A DNA stretch of 54,663 bases. Origin: an uncultured Saprospiraceae bacterium (GTDB lineage Bacteria; Bacteroidota; Bacteroidia; Chitinophagales; Saprospiraceae). The notes below the pieces were generated by a model. It worked only from the letters and a program-made list of their open reading frames with translations. It made no database searches and was not told where the DNA came from. Of this stretch, positions 26,820 through 37,616 are shown in pieces. The stretch's first letter is position 1, and every line of letters begins with the position of its first letter. The position numbers and the translations under genes are program-made. The DNA is taken from assembly GCA_938003955.1 (NCBI GenBank), contig CALKXE010000160.1:1-54663 (forward strand). Reading direction: 5' to 3'.

Positions 26820-27479
26820 ATGGCAATGAATTGGCTAGCACTTGGTGCTGACGCTATAAATAGTGGTGTTCAGATATATCAAGCTAATAAAAGGCAAAAA
26901 GAATATGGAGCCGAAAGAACAGCTCACGAGACAGAGATTCAAACTCTTAAAGATAATAGATTTGATATACCAGATTTATCAGAACCTATTGAAGACCTAA
27001 GCGGTAACTTAACTAATCCATTTGCTAATCTATCTGTAGCAACTCAAGCGGCAGAAATACAGATGGAACAAACTGATATTGCATTAGCTAATACGCTTGA
27101 TACAATAAGAGCAACTGGTGGCGGTGCAGGTGGTGCAACAGCTTTAGCTCAAGCAGCATTGCAAAGTAAAAAAGGCGTATCTGCTACTATTGAACAGCAA
27201 GAGGTTAATAACCAGAAATTATCAGCACAAGGAGAACAAAGACTACAAGAACAACAAGTAGCTGAAAAACAAAGAGTACAAACAGCAGAGGCTGCGGCTT
27301 TAGAGTTTACGTTTGGAGCTGAAGAAGCAAGAACAAATGCAGATCTTGATTACGAAGCTGGAATGGAAGGTAGATACGCTCAAATGGAGTATGATGCTAA
27401 GTTGCAAAAAGAACAAGGTATTAATGAAGCAACATCTGAAATAACATCCGGCTTTGCTGGTGGCGGTTACTACGCTTAA
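26820..27479 (+). CDS. Small internal virion / ejection protein
   Basis: 219 residues, helical, Gln/Ala-rich. It contains RATGGGAGGATALAQAALQ (about 99-117), a pattern common in small ejectosome proteins related in position to T7 gp14, and a long coiled-coil region (LQEQQVAEKQRVQTAEAAAL). No classical signal peptide. First of three consecutive genes likely carried in the head and injected with DNA. Confidence 0.62.
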   Translation: MAMNWLALGADAINSGVQIYQANKRQKEYGAERTAHETEIQTLKDNRFDIPDLSEPIEDLSGNLTNPFANLSVATQAAEIQMEQTDIALANTLDTIRATGGGAGGATALAQAALQSKKGVSATIEQQEVNNQKLSAQGEQRLQEQQVAEKQRVQTAEAAALEFTFGAEEARTNADLDYEAGMEGRYAQMEYDAKLQKEQGINEATSEITSGFAGGGYYA

Positions 27480-27493
27480 TAATAAAATAAAAC

Positions 27494-29620
27494 ATGGGCT
27501 ATAGAAATCCTACACAACTACAGACAACGCTTAATCCTCTTGATTTTAAAAAAACAGGTGGTACTAGTAGTACTAGCGATGGACTATCATTAACTACTAA
27601 ACTTGCTCAAGAATCTCTTGCTCGTAAGAAAGCTAACCATAAGATAAGAGTATCAAATGATGTACTAGCAGCTGCAACGTCTGCTGACCTATCTGGACAA
27701 ATAGCTAAGACCAGTAAAATTGATCAAGCTAGTTTAAATAACGCTATATCTGGCGTAGTAGACTCACATTATACTTCAAAGACTAATTTAGAAAATTCAG
27801 TTGAGCCATATGAGGTGCTCGACGATGACGGTAATTTATTATATTCATATGAATCTGATGTTCAGAATCTAAAAAATACCTCTTCTTTTATAAAAACATT
27901 TCCAGAGCAATTAGTAGCATTAAAGTATATTCAAGATGAATTCACTACTATAGGTACTGGTGAAAATCAATATCTACCAGATAATGTTAATCCATACTTT
28001 AATCTGTTAACTAAAGTTGATGATCCAAATTTCGAAGGTGTCAACGTGAAATACGACGTTACTAATGATGATAATGGAATACCACAAATTGGCGTTGTAT
28101 TATATGGTTCTGAAGTAGAAAGAATAAATAAGGAAATGGGTCAAGGTGAAAAAGATGCTTACACCATACGCCCAGCTGAATTAACTAGCATACTTAATAA
28201 CGCTAATGGTAATCCAAACGATTTTGGGTTAACAATGAAAAATCACGCCGCAGTAGGATCTGCTAAGAAAGAATTAGAAACCGGTGGTGTTATTAGTAAT
28301 GGTACTATATCAAGTGACTATATGACGCCATTAGAAACTGAGACTATACAGGATAAGCAATCAATGACTCAACAGGCTTACGCAGTTAGTGCTATAAATC
28401 ACCAGAAATTAGATCAAGCTGTTAATCCAAAAGCTAAAGCACAAACTACAATGATGCTTAATTACGGTCAATCATCTGCGGCAACAGCGATTAAGCAGTA
28501 TGCAAATAAAACCAAAGAAGGTCAATACTACTATGATCCAATTGTATGGAACCCAAGGCTAAATAAGTATGTCAGAGATGCTAGTAAAAGAGTTCAAATG
28601 GGTGATGGTGTACCTGAATACGATCCACAAAATACTGAGAATGATGATTACAACGGTTTTCCAGAACAAACATTTAAAAATATAGAGGGTTTAATTAGAA
28701 CTAAAATACTAGAAGAGTCTGGTGCTTTAATGAATCCAGTAAAAACAAAGTCTGGAAATCCTACTAGTATTCATACAGACACAGAAAATAAACTAACAGC
28801 TAAAGAGCAAGAAAACCTTGATAAAAAAGCTAGAGTAGAAACTTGGGCTAATGCTATTAAAAGTGGTAAAGTAGATGTTAATGACCAAGGTCAAATGACT
28901 GATTGGGCAAAGCAAAATATAGAGTCTATTGGTAATTACAACTATGTACAATATGATTTAGGTCAAAAAGCTCTGCAATTTTATAAAGATAAACCGGAGC
29001 AAGGAGATCAACCTGATTACGATATAAGAGTAGCAAGTATAAAAGATATTGATGCGGCACAAAATACCATACTAGGTCAAATAAGTGTGTCTTTATCAAT
29101 ACCTAACGTAACACCTCCTGCTAAATCATCTAAAACATATAACACAGTAGTTGCTCTAGTGGACGAGTTTGATTTGTTGAAGGATAAAGATGAAGGTGAT
29201 TTCGAAGACATGAAGTTTTCAGATGGTACAGAAGCTTACCCTGGACTTGGATCTAAGCAAAATTGGGTTGTTGATAAAATTAAAAACTATCCAGGACTAG
29301 AATATTTATTTAAACCAATAAATGAAGGTGGAAAAGGTGGTAATATAGAAGCTAGTGGAATGTCAAACACTGAAGAAATAACGTTTACATACCCTAATGG
29401 AGAAAAAGAAGTAGTTGATATTAATGATAGTAAAGGTGTTGGTGTAAAATTAAAGGACGCTCTTAAAAGAGCTGTAGGTTTTATAGATCCAAATGCATTT
29501 GACGCACGTCCTAATGGTTTACCGATGATACCCGCTGATGAATGGGATGAAGTATGGAGCAAAGGTAAATCAGGTGAAAGGTTTTTAGCAGTAGATGGTA
29601 AAATATACACTCATCCTTAA
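27494..29620 (+). CDS. Internal virion / ejection protein
   Basis: 708 residues, largely helical and hydrophilic, Asn/Lys/Asp-rich, with no membrane segment. It stands where T7-like phages encode gp15. I recognise no enzymatic motif. The N-terminus is Thr/Ser-rich (LKKTGGTSSTSDGLSLTT region). The assignment rests on gene order between the GGAGG-motif protein and the giant ejection protein. Confidence 0.55.
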   Translation: MGYRNPTQLQTTLNPLDFKKTGGTSSTSDGLSLTTKLAQESLARKKANHKIRVSNDVLAAATSADLSGQIAKTSKIDQASLNNAISGVVDSHYTSKTNLENSVEPYEVLDDDGNLLYSYESDVQNLKNTSSFIKTFPEQLVALKYIQDEFTTIGTGENQYLPDNVNPYFNLLTKVDDPNFEGVNVKYDVTNDDNGIPQIGVVLYGSEVERINKEMGQGEKDAYTIRPAELTSILNNANGNPNDFGLTMKNHAAVGSAKKELETGGVISNGTISSDYMTPLETETIQDKQSMTQQAYAVSAINHQKLDQAVNPKAKAQTTMMLNYGQSSAATAIKQYANKTKEGQYYYDPIVWNPRLNKYVRDASKRVQMGDGVPEYDPQNTENDDYNGFPEQTFKNIEGLIRTKILEESGALMNPVKTKSGNPTSIHTDTENKLTAKEQENLDKKARVETWANAIKSGKVDVNDQGQMTDWAKQNIESIGNYNYVQYDLGQKALQFYKDKPEQGDQPDYDIRVASIKDIDAAQNTILGQISVSLSIPNVTPPAKSSKTYNTVVALVDEFDLLKDKDEGDFEDMKFSDGTEAYPGLGSKQNWVVDKIKNYPGLEYLFKPINEGGKGGNIEASGMSNTEEITFTYPNGEKEVVDINDSKGVGVKLKDALKRAVGFIDPNAFDARPNGLPMIPADEWDEVWSKGKSGERFLAVDGKIYTHP

Positions 29621-29635
29621 GTAAAGTATAATATT

Positions 29636-32600
29636 ATGGCAGAACAAAACAATATTGGGTGGGTACCACCAACTGACGCAATTAAAGTAGAAGACTCAAT
29701 TGCAGTAGAAGAAACTTGGGTTCCACCAACAGATGCAATTAAAGTAGAAGATTCAATTGCAGTAGATCAAGTGGGAAAGTCAGAAGGTGTTGGAACTGTG
29801 GAAGCAAGTACAACACCGTCGAACGAACAAGCTTCATTGGGAACACCTACAATAGAATCAAAAAAACAATTGACGCCGCAGGTAAAGCCTGGCGAGAAAA
29901 TGGTTGATATAAGCGGAAGCTTATACACATTTAAAGAGATTGAGAATTCAGATGCTTATAAAAAAGGTAAGTATAAAACCGTAGAAGATTATGTATCTAA
30001 GTTTGGTAAAAACGCTAGCTACATAGAATCTATTGATGTAGAAACTGAATTACCTACAATAGAAGAAGCGTCTACTTATAAAGCAAAGGAACTTGCTATT
30101 GGTAAAGAGAAGAACAACGAGATCAACAGTAAGTTAAAAAGTATTAACGATTCTGATCCTTCTGTAGTAAAGACTTTTATCAATAAAAAAGTAGATGATG
30201 CTTTAGTTGATTTCCCGTATGAATATGAATATGAAACAATTAGATCTGGAGGTGAACCAAAAACAGTTCCAACTAAAATACCACCAACGGAAGAACAATT
30301 AAAAGAGTTTTTAGGTGAATCAGTTTATGATCTATATACTCAATATAGAAAAACAGGAACTATAGATAAAGAAAACATGGCTTTAGCTTCTGAAATGTTT
30401 CCATATGAAGTGGATGCAGCGGTTAAAGAAGTTAAAGGTAAAACTTCTGAGTTTTATCAAGCTAATTTAGATAGATCAGAAAGAAAAGCATTAAACTTGT
30501 TTCAAAGTGGTGGTATTGACTCTGATCTTCAACTTCAACATCAAGATGGTTTGAGAGATGAGCAAGAGTACTACAGGTTAACTGGTACAAAGCTTTACGG
30601 TGAAAAAGAGTTAATGGGTCAAACTTATAATCCATCGCCATTAACACTATACGATCTAGGATTAACAGACAAACTTCCAACAGAAACAAAAGAAAAATAC
30701 ATTAAAGCTACTTCTGTTAAAATTAAAAACGATTTTAATGAACTAAATCAAGACGCAATAGATCTTAATAAATCTGTTGAAGATTACAATGTAAAATACG
30801 GTTCAGATCTTAGTAGATATAACGAGTTGGTTTATAATTTAAATAACTTCAATGAAAATACTGGTACAGTAGATTCATCTGATGTATCTAAAAATGATGA
30901 CATTGATAGATTTGCTTCTCTTAAAAAGACGATTAGAGAAATAGAAGGTAACAATAACTATAATGCATACAATGGTAATCCTACTAATGACAAAGTAATA
31001 TTCACAGATATGACAATCCAACAAGCTATGGATTGGCAAAAAAATAATGGTGGAAAAGCAATTGGTGTTTATCAATATAAGAACGAATCTTTGCTAGAAG
31101 CATTGAAAGCAACTGGTATATCTAAAGATGTTAAGTTTAACGAAGAAGTTCAAGAAAAGCTGGCTGACTGGAGTATAAGGGTTAAACGAAAAGGTAATAA
31201 GTATCTTTCTGGAGATATTACATACGATGAGTTAGCTAAGCTAATAGCTAGTGAATGGGCTGCTCTTCCAATGATTAGTGGTGATAGAAAAGGTAAAAGT
31301 CGTTATGGTGGAAGTAATGAATCTCAAATCACTGCTGAAGCTTATGAAGATATAATAAAAGCTATTCAGGTATATAAAGACGTAGATCAATCTTATGAAT
31401 CTATGTATGAAGAATATGTACAATTACAGAATTCTTTATCTGATTCAAAAGCTTTTGAACTAAGTGATAATTTTAAATCTCAAGCTGATGATATAAAACA
31501 AAGGTCTCTACAAATAAGTGAGATGGCTGGTTCTACAAATGATTTAAGTGCTGTTGTTGATGCTACTAATAAAAACTATAGTTCAATTGATAGAGCATTG
31601 TTACAATTGGAAAAATCATTTTTAGGTTCAGGAGCTATGCTAGGAGCTGGTGCACTTAAAATTTCAGCCGACGTTCTTAATTATGTTAACGATATTGGTG
31701 ATAATGATAGAGCGCCAACGGGTTTAACTCCTAAGATAGATAGTTTATACTCTGATGCGATAAACTACAACGAAGCTCTAGCAACAGAGTTATCTGAAGA
31801 CTTTGTTAGGGATTACACCCTTGACGATGTTATGTCTCTTGACGTTACAAAAGCAAATTACTTAGGTCAAGTACTCGCAAACAACTCACCATCTATAGCA
31901 ACTGTTTTGTCAATGCCTTTAATTGGTGGTATATCAGGTGTTTCTAGTCTTGGTGTAGGTACGTTTGGTAGAATGATGGCTCAAAGAGCGTTTAATAATG
32001 CTGGTAGAAATCTAGCAACAGCTGCGTTCTTTAATATGGAAGCTGGTGGAAAGTTAGCAGAGCTTGAAATGTCACAGAGAAATGCTAAAAAATTAATACC
32101 AATACTTGAAGGGTCTTTAGCAAATGCTACCACACCAGCAGAAAGGCTAGAACTTGAAAAGCAAATAAACGAGCAAACAAATTTATTGAATGCGGGTATG
32201 ATGAGGAAAGGTTTTTCATCATTAATGTATGGTAGTATAGCTTCGTATGCAGAAAGGTTTGGTACACTTTCTTACGTTAACAATTTAAAAAGGTTTACAA
32301 CTAGAGGTGGTGGTTTCCTAAAGAAAACATTATATGGAGGAGCTGGTATGTCTTATAACGTTGGTATTGAAGAGCTTGAAGAAATAGGCACTCAAATTGG
32401 ACATAACTTTGTTGATATAGCTTTATTCGATGCTGATAAAAGCATGTTAGATGGAATTGATAAAGATTTCTTAGCTAACGTATTTATATCAAGTGTTGCA
32501 ATACAAGGACCTGGTAGAGCATCTAATATGTATTCGATGCTTAGAGATGAGGTTATGACATTGGATGAAAAGAAAACTGTTAGAGATCTTCGTAATGAAT

Positions 32601-35600
32601 TAATAAAAATAGAAGCTGATATACGTGGTGGTAAATTAAGTCAAGAAGAAATAAAAGATCTAAAGAAAAGAAAAGTTCAAATAGTACGCTCTGCTGTTAT
32701 GAATGATGCTATCACTGTTTCTAAAATAAACGCTATAATGGCGGAGGATAAAATAACAGGTAACAATGATCTTAAAGAAATACTTGATTTAGCTAGAAAG
32801 AAAAGAGCTAAGATCAGAGAGATCAAAGAGCAAGCATCTACAGGTGATACATCTAAATCAGGTATAGCATACGCTAACAAACTTCAAGAAGAATGGAATG
32901 AATTAAATAAATTACATAATAGGTTTGCTTCTAAGACTATGCAAAAGAAGATTAAGCAAGCTGAAGCAATGAATACTATAAATCCAGCTGAATCTGCTCG
33001 CGCTCATTCTATGTTTGAATATTATTCTAATCTTGCTGCGTCAAACGTTTATGTTAATAAGAATAAAAACAATACTAGATATGATGTTTTAAAACTCTAC
33101 AAGACTACTAAAAATGGAATGATTGAGTTTTTAAAAGAAGATGAGGCACAAGCAGAAATACTTAGATGGGCCGAGGCTAACGATTTGTCAGTTGGTCAAA
33201 CTATAGATATAGTAGATCAATATAACGAGGGTAGTAATGCTATTTTTGATTCAAACTCTAACCGTATTATAGTATTTGAAGACAATATATTAAAAAGTAT
33301 ATACTCTCAAGGCACGAATAGCTTAGCGGCGAGGTTTGCTGCTGTAAGTCCACTACATGAATTGCTTCATGCATACAATAAAAGTATTAAGATAACAGAT
33401 GAAGGTTTATTAAAGAATATGGATCTTGCTGTTCAAGGTCTTAATGATTTAATTGAGCAAAAGAAAAACAATGGCGAGATCAGTGAAGCTGAATATAATT
33501 ACTTCCAAGCTCGTAAAGCATTGTATGATAAGACAGATGTAAAAAACGAAGAACTTATAACATTAGTAAATGACTTGGTTGCCACTAACGTTATTAGTTC
33601 AAATGAGTTTACTCAATTATATCAACTTAAAACAGCTGTTAATGCTCTTAATAGATCTTTTATAGGTGAGGCAAATGATTACAACCATATAGAAACTGGT
33701 GATGACTTGTTTAACTATATATCAACTTTCCAAAAAGTATCAAAGAAACAAGCATTAAGTATTACTGGTACACCTCAAGAAGCTGATGAAGAGAGATTAA
33801 GAAGATCTAGAGGTGATGTGCGTGAATTACCTGAAGAAGATAAAAAAGAACTTGATGAAACTGTAAAGGTAGCTAAGAAAATATACAAAGAAGAAAAGCG
33901 ACAAACAAGACCAATTAGAGAAGCTAAAGCTAAAATAGAAGCTCTTACAGCAAATAATGTATTTGAACATGCTAATGCTTTATATGATTTATTAGGCGTT
34001 GATGGTGCTACTGAGATTACATATCTATGGGAAAACGAAGTATCAAGAAGATTAGCTACTAGTGATGCTTTTTCTGGATACAGGTTAAATGATCAGTTTG
34101 AAGAGAAGAAACCAGATATTATACAAATAGCATTATACGGAACAGAAAGAAGACCTAGTGATTCTGTATTAGGATTGATTAAAGGTTACAGTAAAGAATC
34201 TGGTGTTCCATTAGCTGCTTGGATAAATAAATATATAAATAGAAAGATAAATGGTGTTATTAGAGAGGAGTTTCCTGATTTATCGGGTAAGCAAATACAA
34301 ATAACTGACAACATAGAAAGATTTAATCCTGCTTTTAGAACTGATGCAGAAGATACTTCTTTTGAAGAAGAGGACATAAGTCCTGGTGCGGCTCCATCAA
34401 AATTAATTAAGAAGGCTAAATCATTAACACTTATAGATCCAATAAGGATTCTTGATACTTGGGATGATGACACAAAAGACAAAGTACTTAGTAATATAAG
34501 AGAGAGATTAGCTGAATTAGATTTAAACAAATTAACATTTGCTGAATTAAGAGATTTAGATGTTAATTCCACTGCTTTAATGTTTGGTGTTAAGGTTAAT
34601 AAGATTACTGAAAAGAAAGATAATCTTAATTCAACTGAAATGCTTAACGCTCAAAAAACATTTAAAGAGATTGGTTTTAAGAAAATACTTGATCTACTAC
34701 CATTTGCTACAGTTCCAACACCAGAGGGTGGTTCTAGACGTATTACAAAGGGTATTGATACACAAGCAATATCTGATGAGTTAATTGGAACTTCCACTGG
34801 ACTACCTTACAATTTGCTTAAAGGTCTTTATGATAAAAGTGATAGGGTTAAAACAGCTGCGGGCATACCCGAATATACTAAGAAAAAAGGTTTATCAGCT
34901 GAAGATGTTGCTTTATACTTAGGTATGAAAGAAGACGGTACCGTTGTTGATAACAATCAAAGAGGAGCTGTTGGGCAGAACATTAAGGGTATGATGGAGC
35001 TTGTAGGTAGATTAATAACAAATAGAGCTGTTAGAGTTGAATTACAACAGTCTCCACAATACATGGTTTATGCAGCTAATATTGCTGCTGGTAAATCTCC
35101 ATTAATGGCATCTAAATCTATTGATGGCAAAGTTGCTATAGCTAATAAAAAGATAGCCAAAAGCGCTGGTATAAAAGGATTTGAAAAAATGTCAGATTAT
35201 ACTTTGCTTAACGCGATTGAGAGCAAGCAAGATGAAATGGTTAAAGCAAGTATTAAGACTTACGATAGTAAAAATCTTAGTAAAGATTTTAATTTAATGC
35301 TACAGCATAAAACCGGTATGCGATTTAATAAGATTATATCTGGTGATCAGGCTAGTGTATTAGGTAACGAAAAGGGTAGACTTGATGTTTGGATACCACC
35401 ATCAGCTGAAGACTTTGTTGGTCTGTTATATAAGACGTTACCAAAGGGTAAGCAAGGAGAAGAGGCCATGAGGTATTATAAGAGGAATTTATTTGATACA
35501 TTTAATAAAGGTGAAAACGCTATAGATGCTCTAACTGTTCAGATGTCAAATGATTATAAAGCTATTAAGAAAGATATGCTTATTAGACCAAAGTATTTAT

Positions 35601-37333
35601 CAAAAAAGAATAAAACTGGTTCAACTAATGAGCAATCTATGAGAGCTTGGATGTTTCATAAAGGCGGTCATAAAATACCTGGTTTTAATGATAAAGACTT
35701 GGCTGACCATTTACGCGTAGTAAATAATGACGATTCTCTTAGAGAATTAGCTAAGGCTATTATGAAGATAACCAAAAGCAGTACATATACAAAACCAAGT
35801 AAAGGATGGAAGAATGGTAGTGTACATAATGATATGTATAATTACTTAAGAAAAGAAGCTAGAGAAAAGTATCTAAAAGAGTGGCAAGTTAATGCAGACG
35901 CTATATTTAGTAAAGATAATATGAATAAACTTCAAGCATTGTATGGTAAAGGTTATTCTATAGCTCTTCAAGAAATGCTAAAGACCATGAAAGAGGGTAG
36001 AAATAATGAGTTTAAGAACGATGAAGTTAATAGATTAATGGATTATATAAATGGCTCAACCGCAGCCATAATGTTCTTAAATACTAGATCTGCTTTATTA
36101 CAAACTATATCAGCTATTAACTTTATAAATTGGTCTTACAATAACCCAGCTATGGCTGCTAAAGCGTTTGCTAATCAAAAGCAATACTGGAAAGATTTTT
36201 ACTATTTATTTAATTCTGGTTACTTAGTTGCTAGACGAAAGGGATTAAAAATAAACGTTAGTGAAGCTGAGATTGCCGAAGCTGGTCAACAGCCACAAGA
36301 CAAGTTTAGATCTGTAATGGCTTTAATGTTAAAAAGAGGTTACGCTCCTACACAGTTTGCTGATAGTTTTGCAATAGCTAGCGGTGGTGCTACGTTTTAT
36401 AGAAACTTAGTTGATAAATTAAAAAAAGAAGTTGATGCTAAAGGAAATAAAGTTTATACTACAGAGCAAGCTGAAGAAATGGCGTTTGAAGAGTTTAGAG
36501 TTATATCAGAAGACTCTCAGCAATCAAGTAGAACAGATAAAGTTAGTATGCAGCAAGCTACTGGAACTGGTAGGTTAATATTAGCATTTGCTAACGCACC
36601 AATGCAATATGCTAGACTATCTAAAAAAGCATTTCTTGATCTTAAAGACGGTAGAGGAGATACTAAAACAAATATCTCTAAAATAATTTACTACACAGTA
36701 GTTCAAAACGTGATATTCAACTATGTTCAATCAGCTATGTTTAAATTCCTTTTTGGAGATTCTGATGATGAAGAAGAAGAGGAAAAACAATATGATATGG
36801 CAAACTCTATGCTTAACAGTATATTGAGAGGTATTGGTATATACGGTGCGTTTGCTGCGATGGCTAAAGACGTTGCGTTTAAATGGTGGAAAGAAAGTCA
36901 TAAGAAAAGACCTAAATATACTAATGCTGTGTGGGAGGTAAGTAATATAGCTCCAGCAATTGATTCTAAAGTTAGTAAACTACGTGCATTAGCAAGTGCT
37001 GCTGAAAGAGGTGCATTTGATGATCTTGATACTGGTAATTGGATACTACCAAGTGCAAAGGTTTTCACAGCAGTAACAAATATTCCTTTAGACAGAGCTG
37101 TAAGTAAATTCAATAATATAGAGGCAGCGATATCAGCTCAACATGAGTTATGGCAAAGCGTTTTTATGCTTGGTGGTTTTGAAGCTTGGCAGCTTGGTAT
37201 AAGGAGTGAGGAAAATAGATCGTCAAGTGATAGTGGTGGATTTGATTTCGAAGAAAACGAAGGATATAATGAAGAAACTGGTCAGCCAGCAAAAGAAAAT
37301 ATACCAGGAGAGTATTCTTATAGAAAGATATAG
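29636..37333 (+). CDS. Giant ejection protein with muramidase-like domain and HELLH motif
   Basis: 2565 residues. Residues 9-46 are two copies of a 19-residue motif (WVPPTDAIKVEDSIAV). At about 440-575 there is a lysozyme/transglycosylase-like domain: MTIQQAMDWQKNNGGKAIGV, then YQYKNESLLEAL, then FNEEVQEKLADW, matching the phage-tail muramidase pattern. Hydrophobic, Gly-rich stretches at about 660-675 and 745-770 could enter membranes. HELLHAYN at 1241-1248 is an HExxH zinc-peptidase motif. Later regions are helical, with QQATGTGRLILAFANAPMQY and hydrophobic helices near 2350-2400, a C-terminus I recall in very large ejected phage proteins. By analogy with T7 gp16 it would breach the cell wall and guide DNA entry. 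Confidence 0.8.
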   Translation: MAEQNNIGWVPPTDAIKVEDSIAVEETWVPPTDAIKVEDSIAVDQVGKSEGVGTVEASTTPSNEQASLGTPTIESKKQLTPQVKPGEKMVDISGSLYTFKEIENSDAYKKGKYKTVEDYVSKFGKNASYIESIDVETELPTIEEASTYKAKELAIGKEKNNEINSKLKSINDSDPSVVKTFINKKVDDALVDFPYEYEYETIRSGGEPKTVPTKIPPTEEQLKEFLGESVYDLYTQYRKTGTIDKENMALASEMFPYEVDAAVKEVKGKTSEFYQANLDRSERKALNLFQSGGIDSDLQLQHQDGLRDEQEYYRLTGTKLYGEKELMGQTYNPSPLTLYDLGLTDKLPTETKEKYIKATSVKIKNDFNELNQDAIDLNKSVEDYNVKYGSDLSRYNELVYNLNNFNENTGTVDSSDVSKNDDIDRFASLKKTIREIEGNNNYNAYNGNPTNDKVIFTDMTIQQAMDWQKNNGGKAIGVYQYKNESLLEALKATGISKDVKFNEEVQEKLADWSIRVKRKGNKYLSGDITYDELAKLIASEWAALPMISGDRKGKSRYGGSNESQITAEAYEDIIKAIQVYKDVDQSYESMYEEYVQLQNSLSDSKAFELSDNFKSQADDIKQRSLQISEMAGSTNDLSAVVDATNKNYSSIDRALLQLEKSFLGSGAMLGAGALKISADVLNYVNDIGDNDRAPTGLTPKIDSLYSDAINYNEALATELSEDFVRDYTLDDVMSLDVTKANYLGQVLANNSPSIATVLSMPLIGGISGVSSLGVGTFGRMMAQRAFNNAGRNLATAAFFNMEAGGKLAELEMSQRNAKKLIPILEGSLANATTPAERLELEKQINEQTNLLNAGMMRKGFSSLMYGSIASYAERFGTLSYVNNLKRFTTRGGGFLKKTLYGGAGMSYNVGIEELEEIGTQIGHNFVDIALFDADKSMLDGIDKDFLANVFISSVAIQGPGRASNMYSMLRDEVMTLDEKKTVRDLRNELIKIEADIRGGKLSQEEIKDLKKRKVQIVRSAVMNDAITVSKINAIMAEDKITGNNDLKEILDLARKKRAKIREIKEQASTGDTSKSGIAYANKLQEEWNELNKLHNRFASKTMQKKIKQAEAMNTINPAESARAHSMFEYYSNLAASNVYVNKNKNNTRYDVLKLYKTTKNGMIEFLKEDEAQAEILRWAEANDLSVGQTIDIVDQYNEGSNAIFDSNSNRIIVFEDNILKSIYSQGTNSLAARFAAVSPLHELLHAYNKSIKITDEGLLKNMDLAVQGLNDLIEQKKNNGEISEAEYNYFQARKALYDKTDVKNEELITLVNDLVATNVISSNEFTQLYQLKTAVNALNRSFIGEANDYNHIETGDDLFNYISTFQKVSKKQALSITGTPQEADEERLRRSRGDVRELPEEDKKELDETVKVAKKIYKEEKRQTRPIREAKAKIEALTANNVFEHANALYDLLGVDGATEITYLWENEVSRRLATSDAFSGYRLNDQFEEKKPDIIQIALYGTERRPSDSVLGLIKGYSKESGVPLAAWINKYINRKINGVIREEFPDLSGKQIQITDNIERFNPAFRTDAEDTSFEEEDISPGAAPSKLIKKAKSLTLIDPIRILDTWDDDTKDKVLSNIRERLAELDLNKLTFAELRDLDVNSTALMFGVKVNKITEKKDNLNSTEMLNAQKTFKEIGFKKILDLLPFATVPTPEGGSRRITKGIDTQAISDELIGTSTGLPYNLLKGLYDKSDRVKTAAGIPEYTKKKGLSAEDVALYLGMKEDGTVVDNNQRGAVGQNIKGMMELVGRLITNRAVRVELQQSPQYMVYAANIAAGKSPLMASKSIDGKVAIANKKIAKSAGIKGFEKMSDYTLLNAIESKQDEMVKASIKTYDSKNLSKDFNLMLQHKTGMRFNKIISGDQASVLGNEKGRLDVWIPPSAEDFVGLLYKTLPKGKQGEEAMRYYKRNLFDTFNKGENAIDALTVQMSNDYKAIKKDMLIRPKYLSKKNKTGSTNEQSMRAWMFHKGGHKIPGFNDKDLADHLRVVNNDDSLRELAKAIMKITKSSTYTKPSKGWKNGSVHNDMYNYLRKEAREKYLKEWQVNADAIFSKDNMNKLQALYGKGYSIALQEMLKTMKEGRNNEFKNDEVNRLMDYINGSTAAIMFLNTRSALLQTISAINFINWSYNNPAMAAKAFANQKQYWKDFYYLFNSGYLVARRKGLKINVSEAEIAEAGQQPQDKFRSVMALMLKRGYAPTQFADSFAIASGGATFYRNLVDKLKKEVDAKGNKVYTTEQAEEMAFEEFRVISEDSQQSSRTDKVSMQQATGTGRLILAFANAPMQYARLSKKAFLDLKDGRGDTKTNISKIIYYTVVQNVIFNYVQSAMFKFLFGDSDDEEEEEKQYDMANSMLNSILRGIGIYGAFAAMAKDVAFKWWKESHKKRPKYTNAVWEVSNIAPAIDSKVSKLRALASAAERGAFDDLDTGNWILPSAKVFTAVTNIPLDRAVSKFNNIEAAISAQHELWQSVFMLGGFEAWQLGIRSEENRSSSDSGGFDFEENEGYNEETGQPAKENIPGEYSYRKI
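29660..29773 (+). repeat. Two 57-bp tandem repeats at the start of the giant gene
   Basis: Units 29660-29716 and 29717-29773 encode WVPPTDAIKVEDSIAV plus three variable residues. Nucleotide differences are mostly third-codon changes, so the peptide is under selection or the duplication is recent. The repeated peptide may be a targeting or docking signal. Confidence 0.85.
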
Positions 37334-37353
37334 ATATAGTGTATAGCAAAAAG

Positions 37354-37386
37354 AAAAGGCCAATGATTAATTTCACTGGCCTTTTT
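37354..37386. terminator. Bidirectional terminator between convergent gene blocks
   Basis: AAAAGGCCA at 37354-37362 pairs perfectly with TGGCCTTTT at 37377-37385 around a 14-nt loop. The A-run on one side and T-run on the other make it work on both strands. It lies 20 bp after the giant plus-strand gene and 30 bp beyond the last minus-strand gene. Confidence 0.92.
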
Positions 37387-37415
37387 AAGTATAATTCACC
37401 GTTATTAAGTGTTTT

Positions 37416-37616
37416 TCACTTAGGTTTAGCGATAAGTGCTTCATTTTTAACCTTTAACTGCTCTATAGCTTCATCGTAATTTGGCATTAGCTTAAGTAAT
37501 TGAGATGCGCCAACGGCTAAATCTTTAACTGAGTTTAACTCATTAAATAAATACTCAACCATTCTTTTAAGAGAGTTAATCTCTTTCTGCATTTGTATTA
37601 AAGTTGACTCTTTCAT
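37416..37616 (-). CDS. Small coiled-coil protein
   Basis: 66 residues, predicted helical throughout (IQMQKEINSLKRMVEYLFNE, then VGASQLLKLMPNYDEAIEQLKVKNEALI). It is the last gene of the minus-strand block before the shared terminator. Its ATG overlaps the upstream stop (TAATG). Family not recognised. Confidence 0.6.
   Translation of the reverse strand: MKESTLIQMQKEINSLKRMVEYLFNELNSVKDLAVGASQLLKLMPNYDEAIEQLKVKNEALIAKPK

Noticed and set aside
34186-34572. 128-codon minus-strand frame inside the giant ejection gene
   Set aside because: Antisense to conserved coding sequence, with no promoter or neighbours on that strand.
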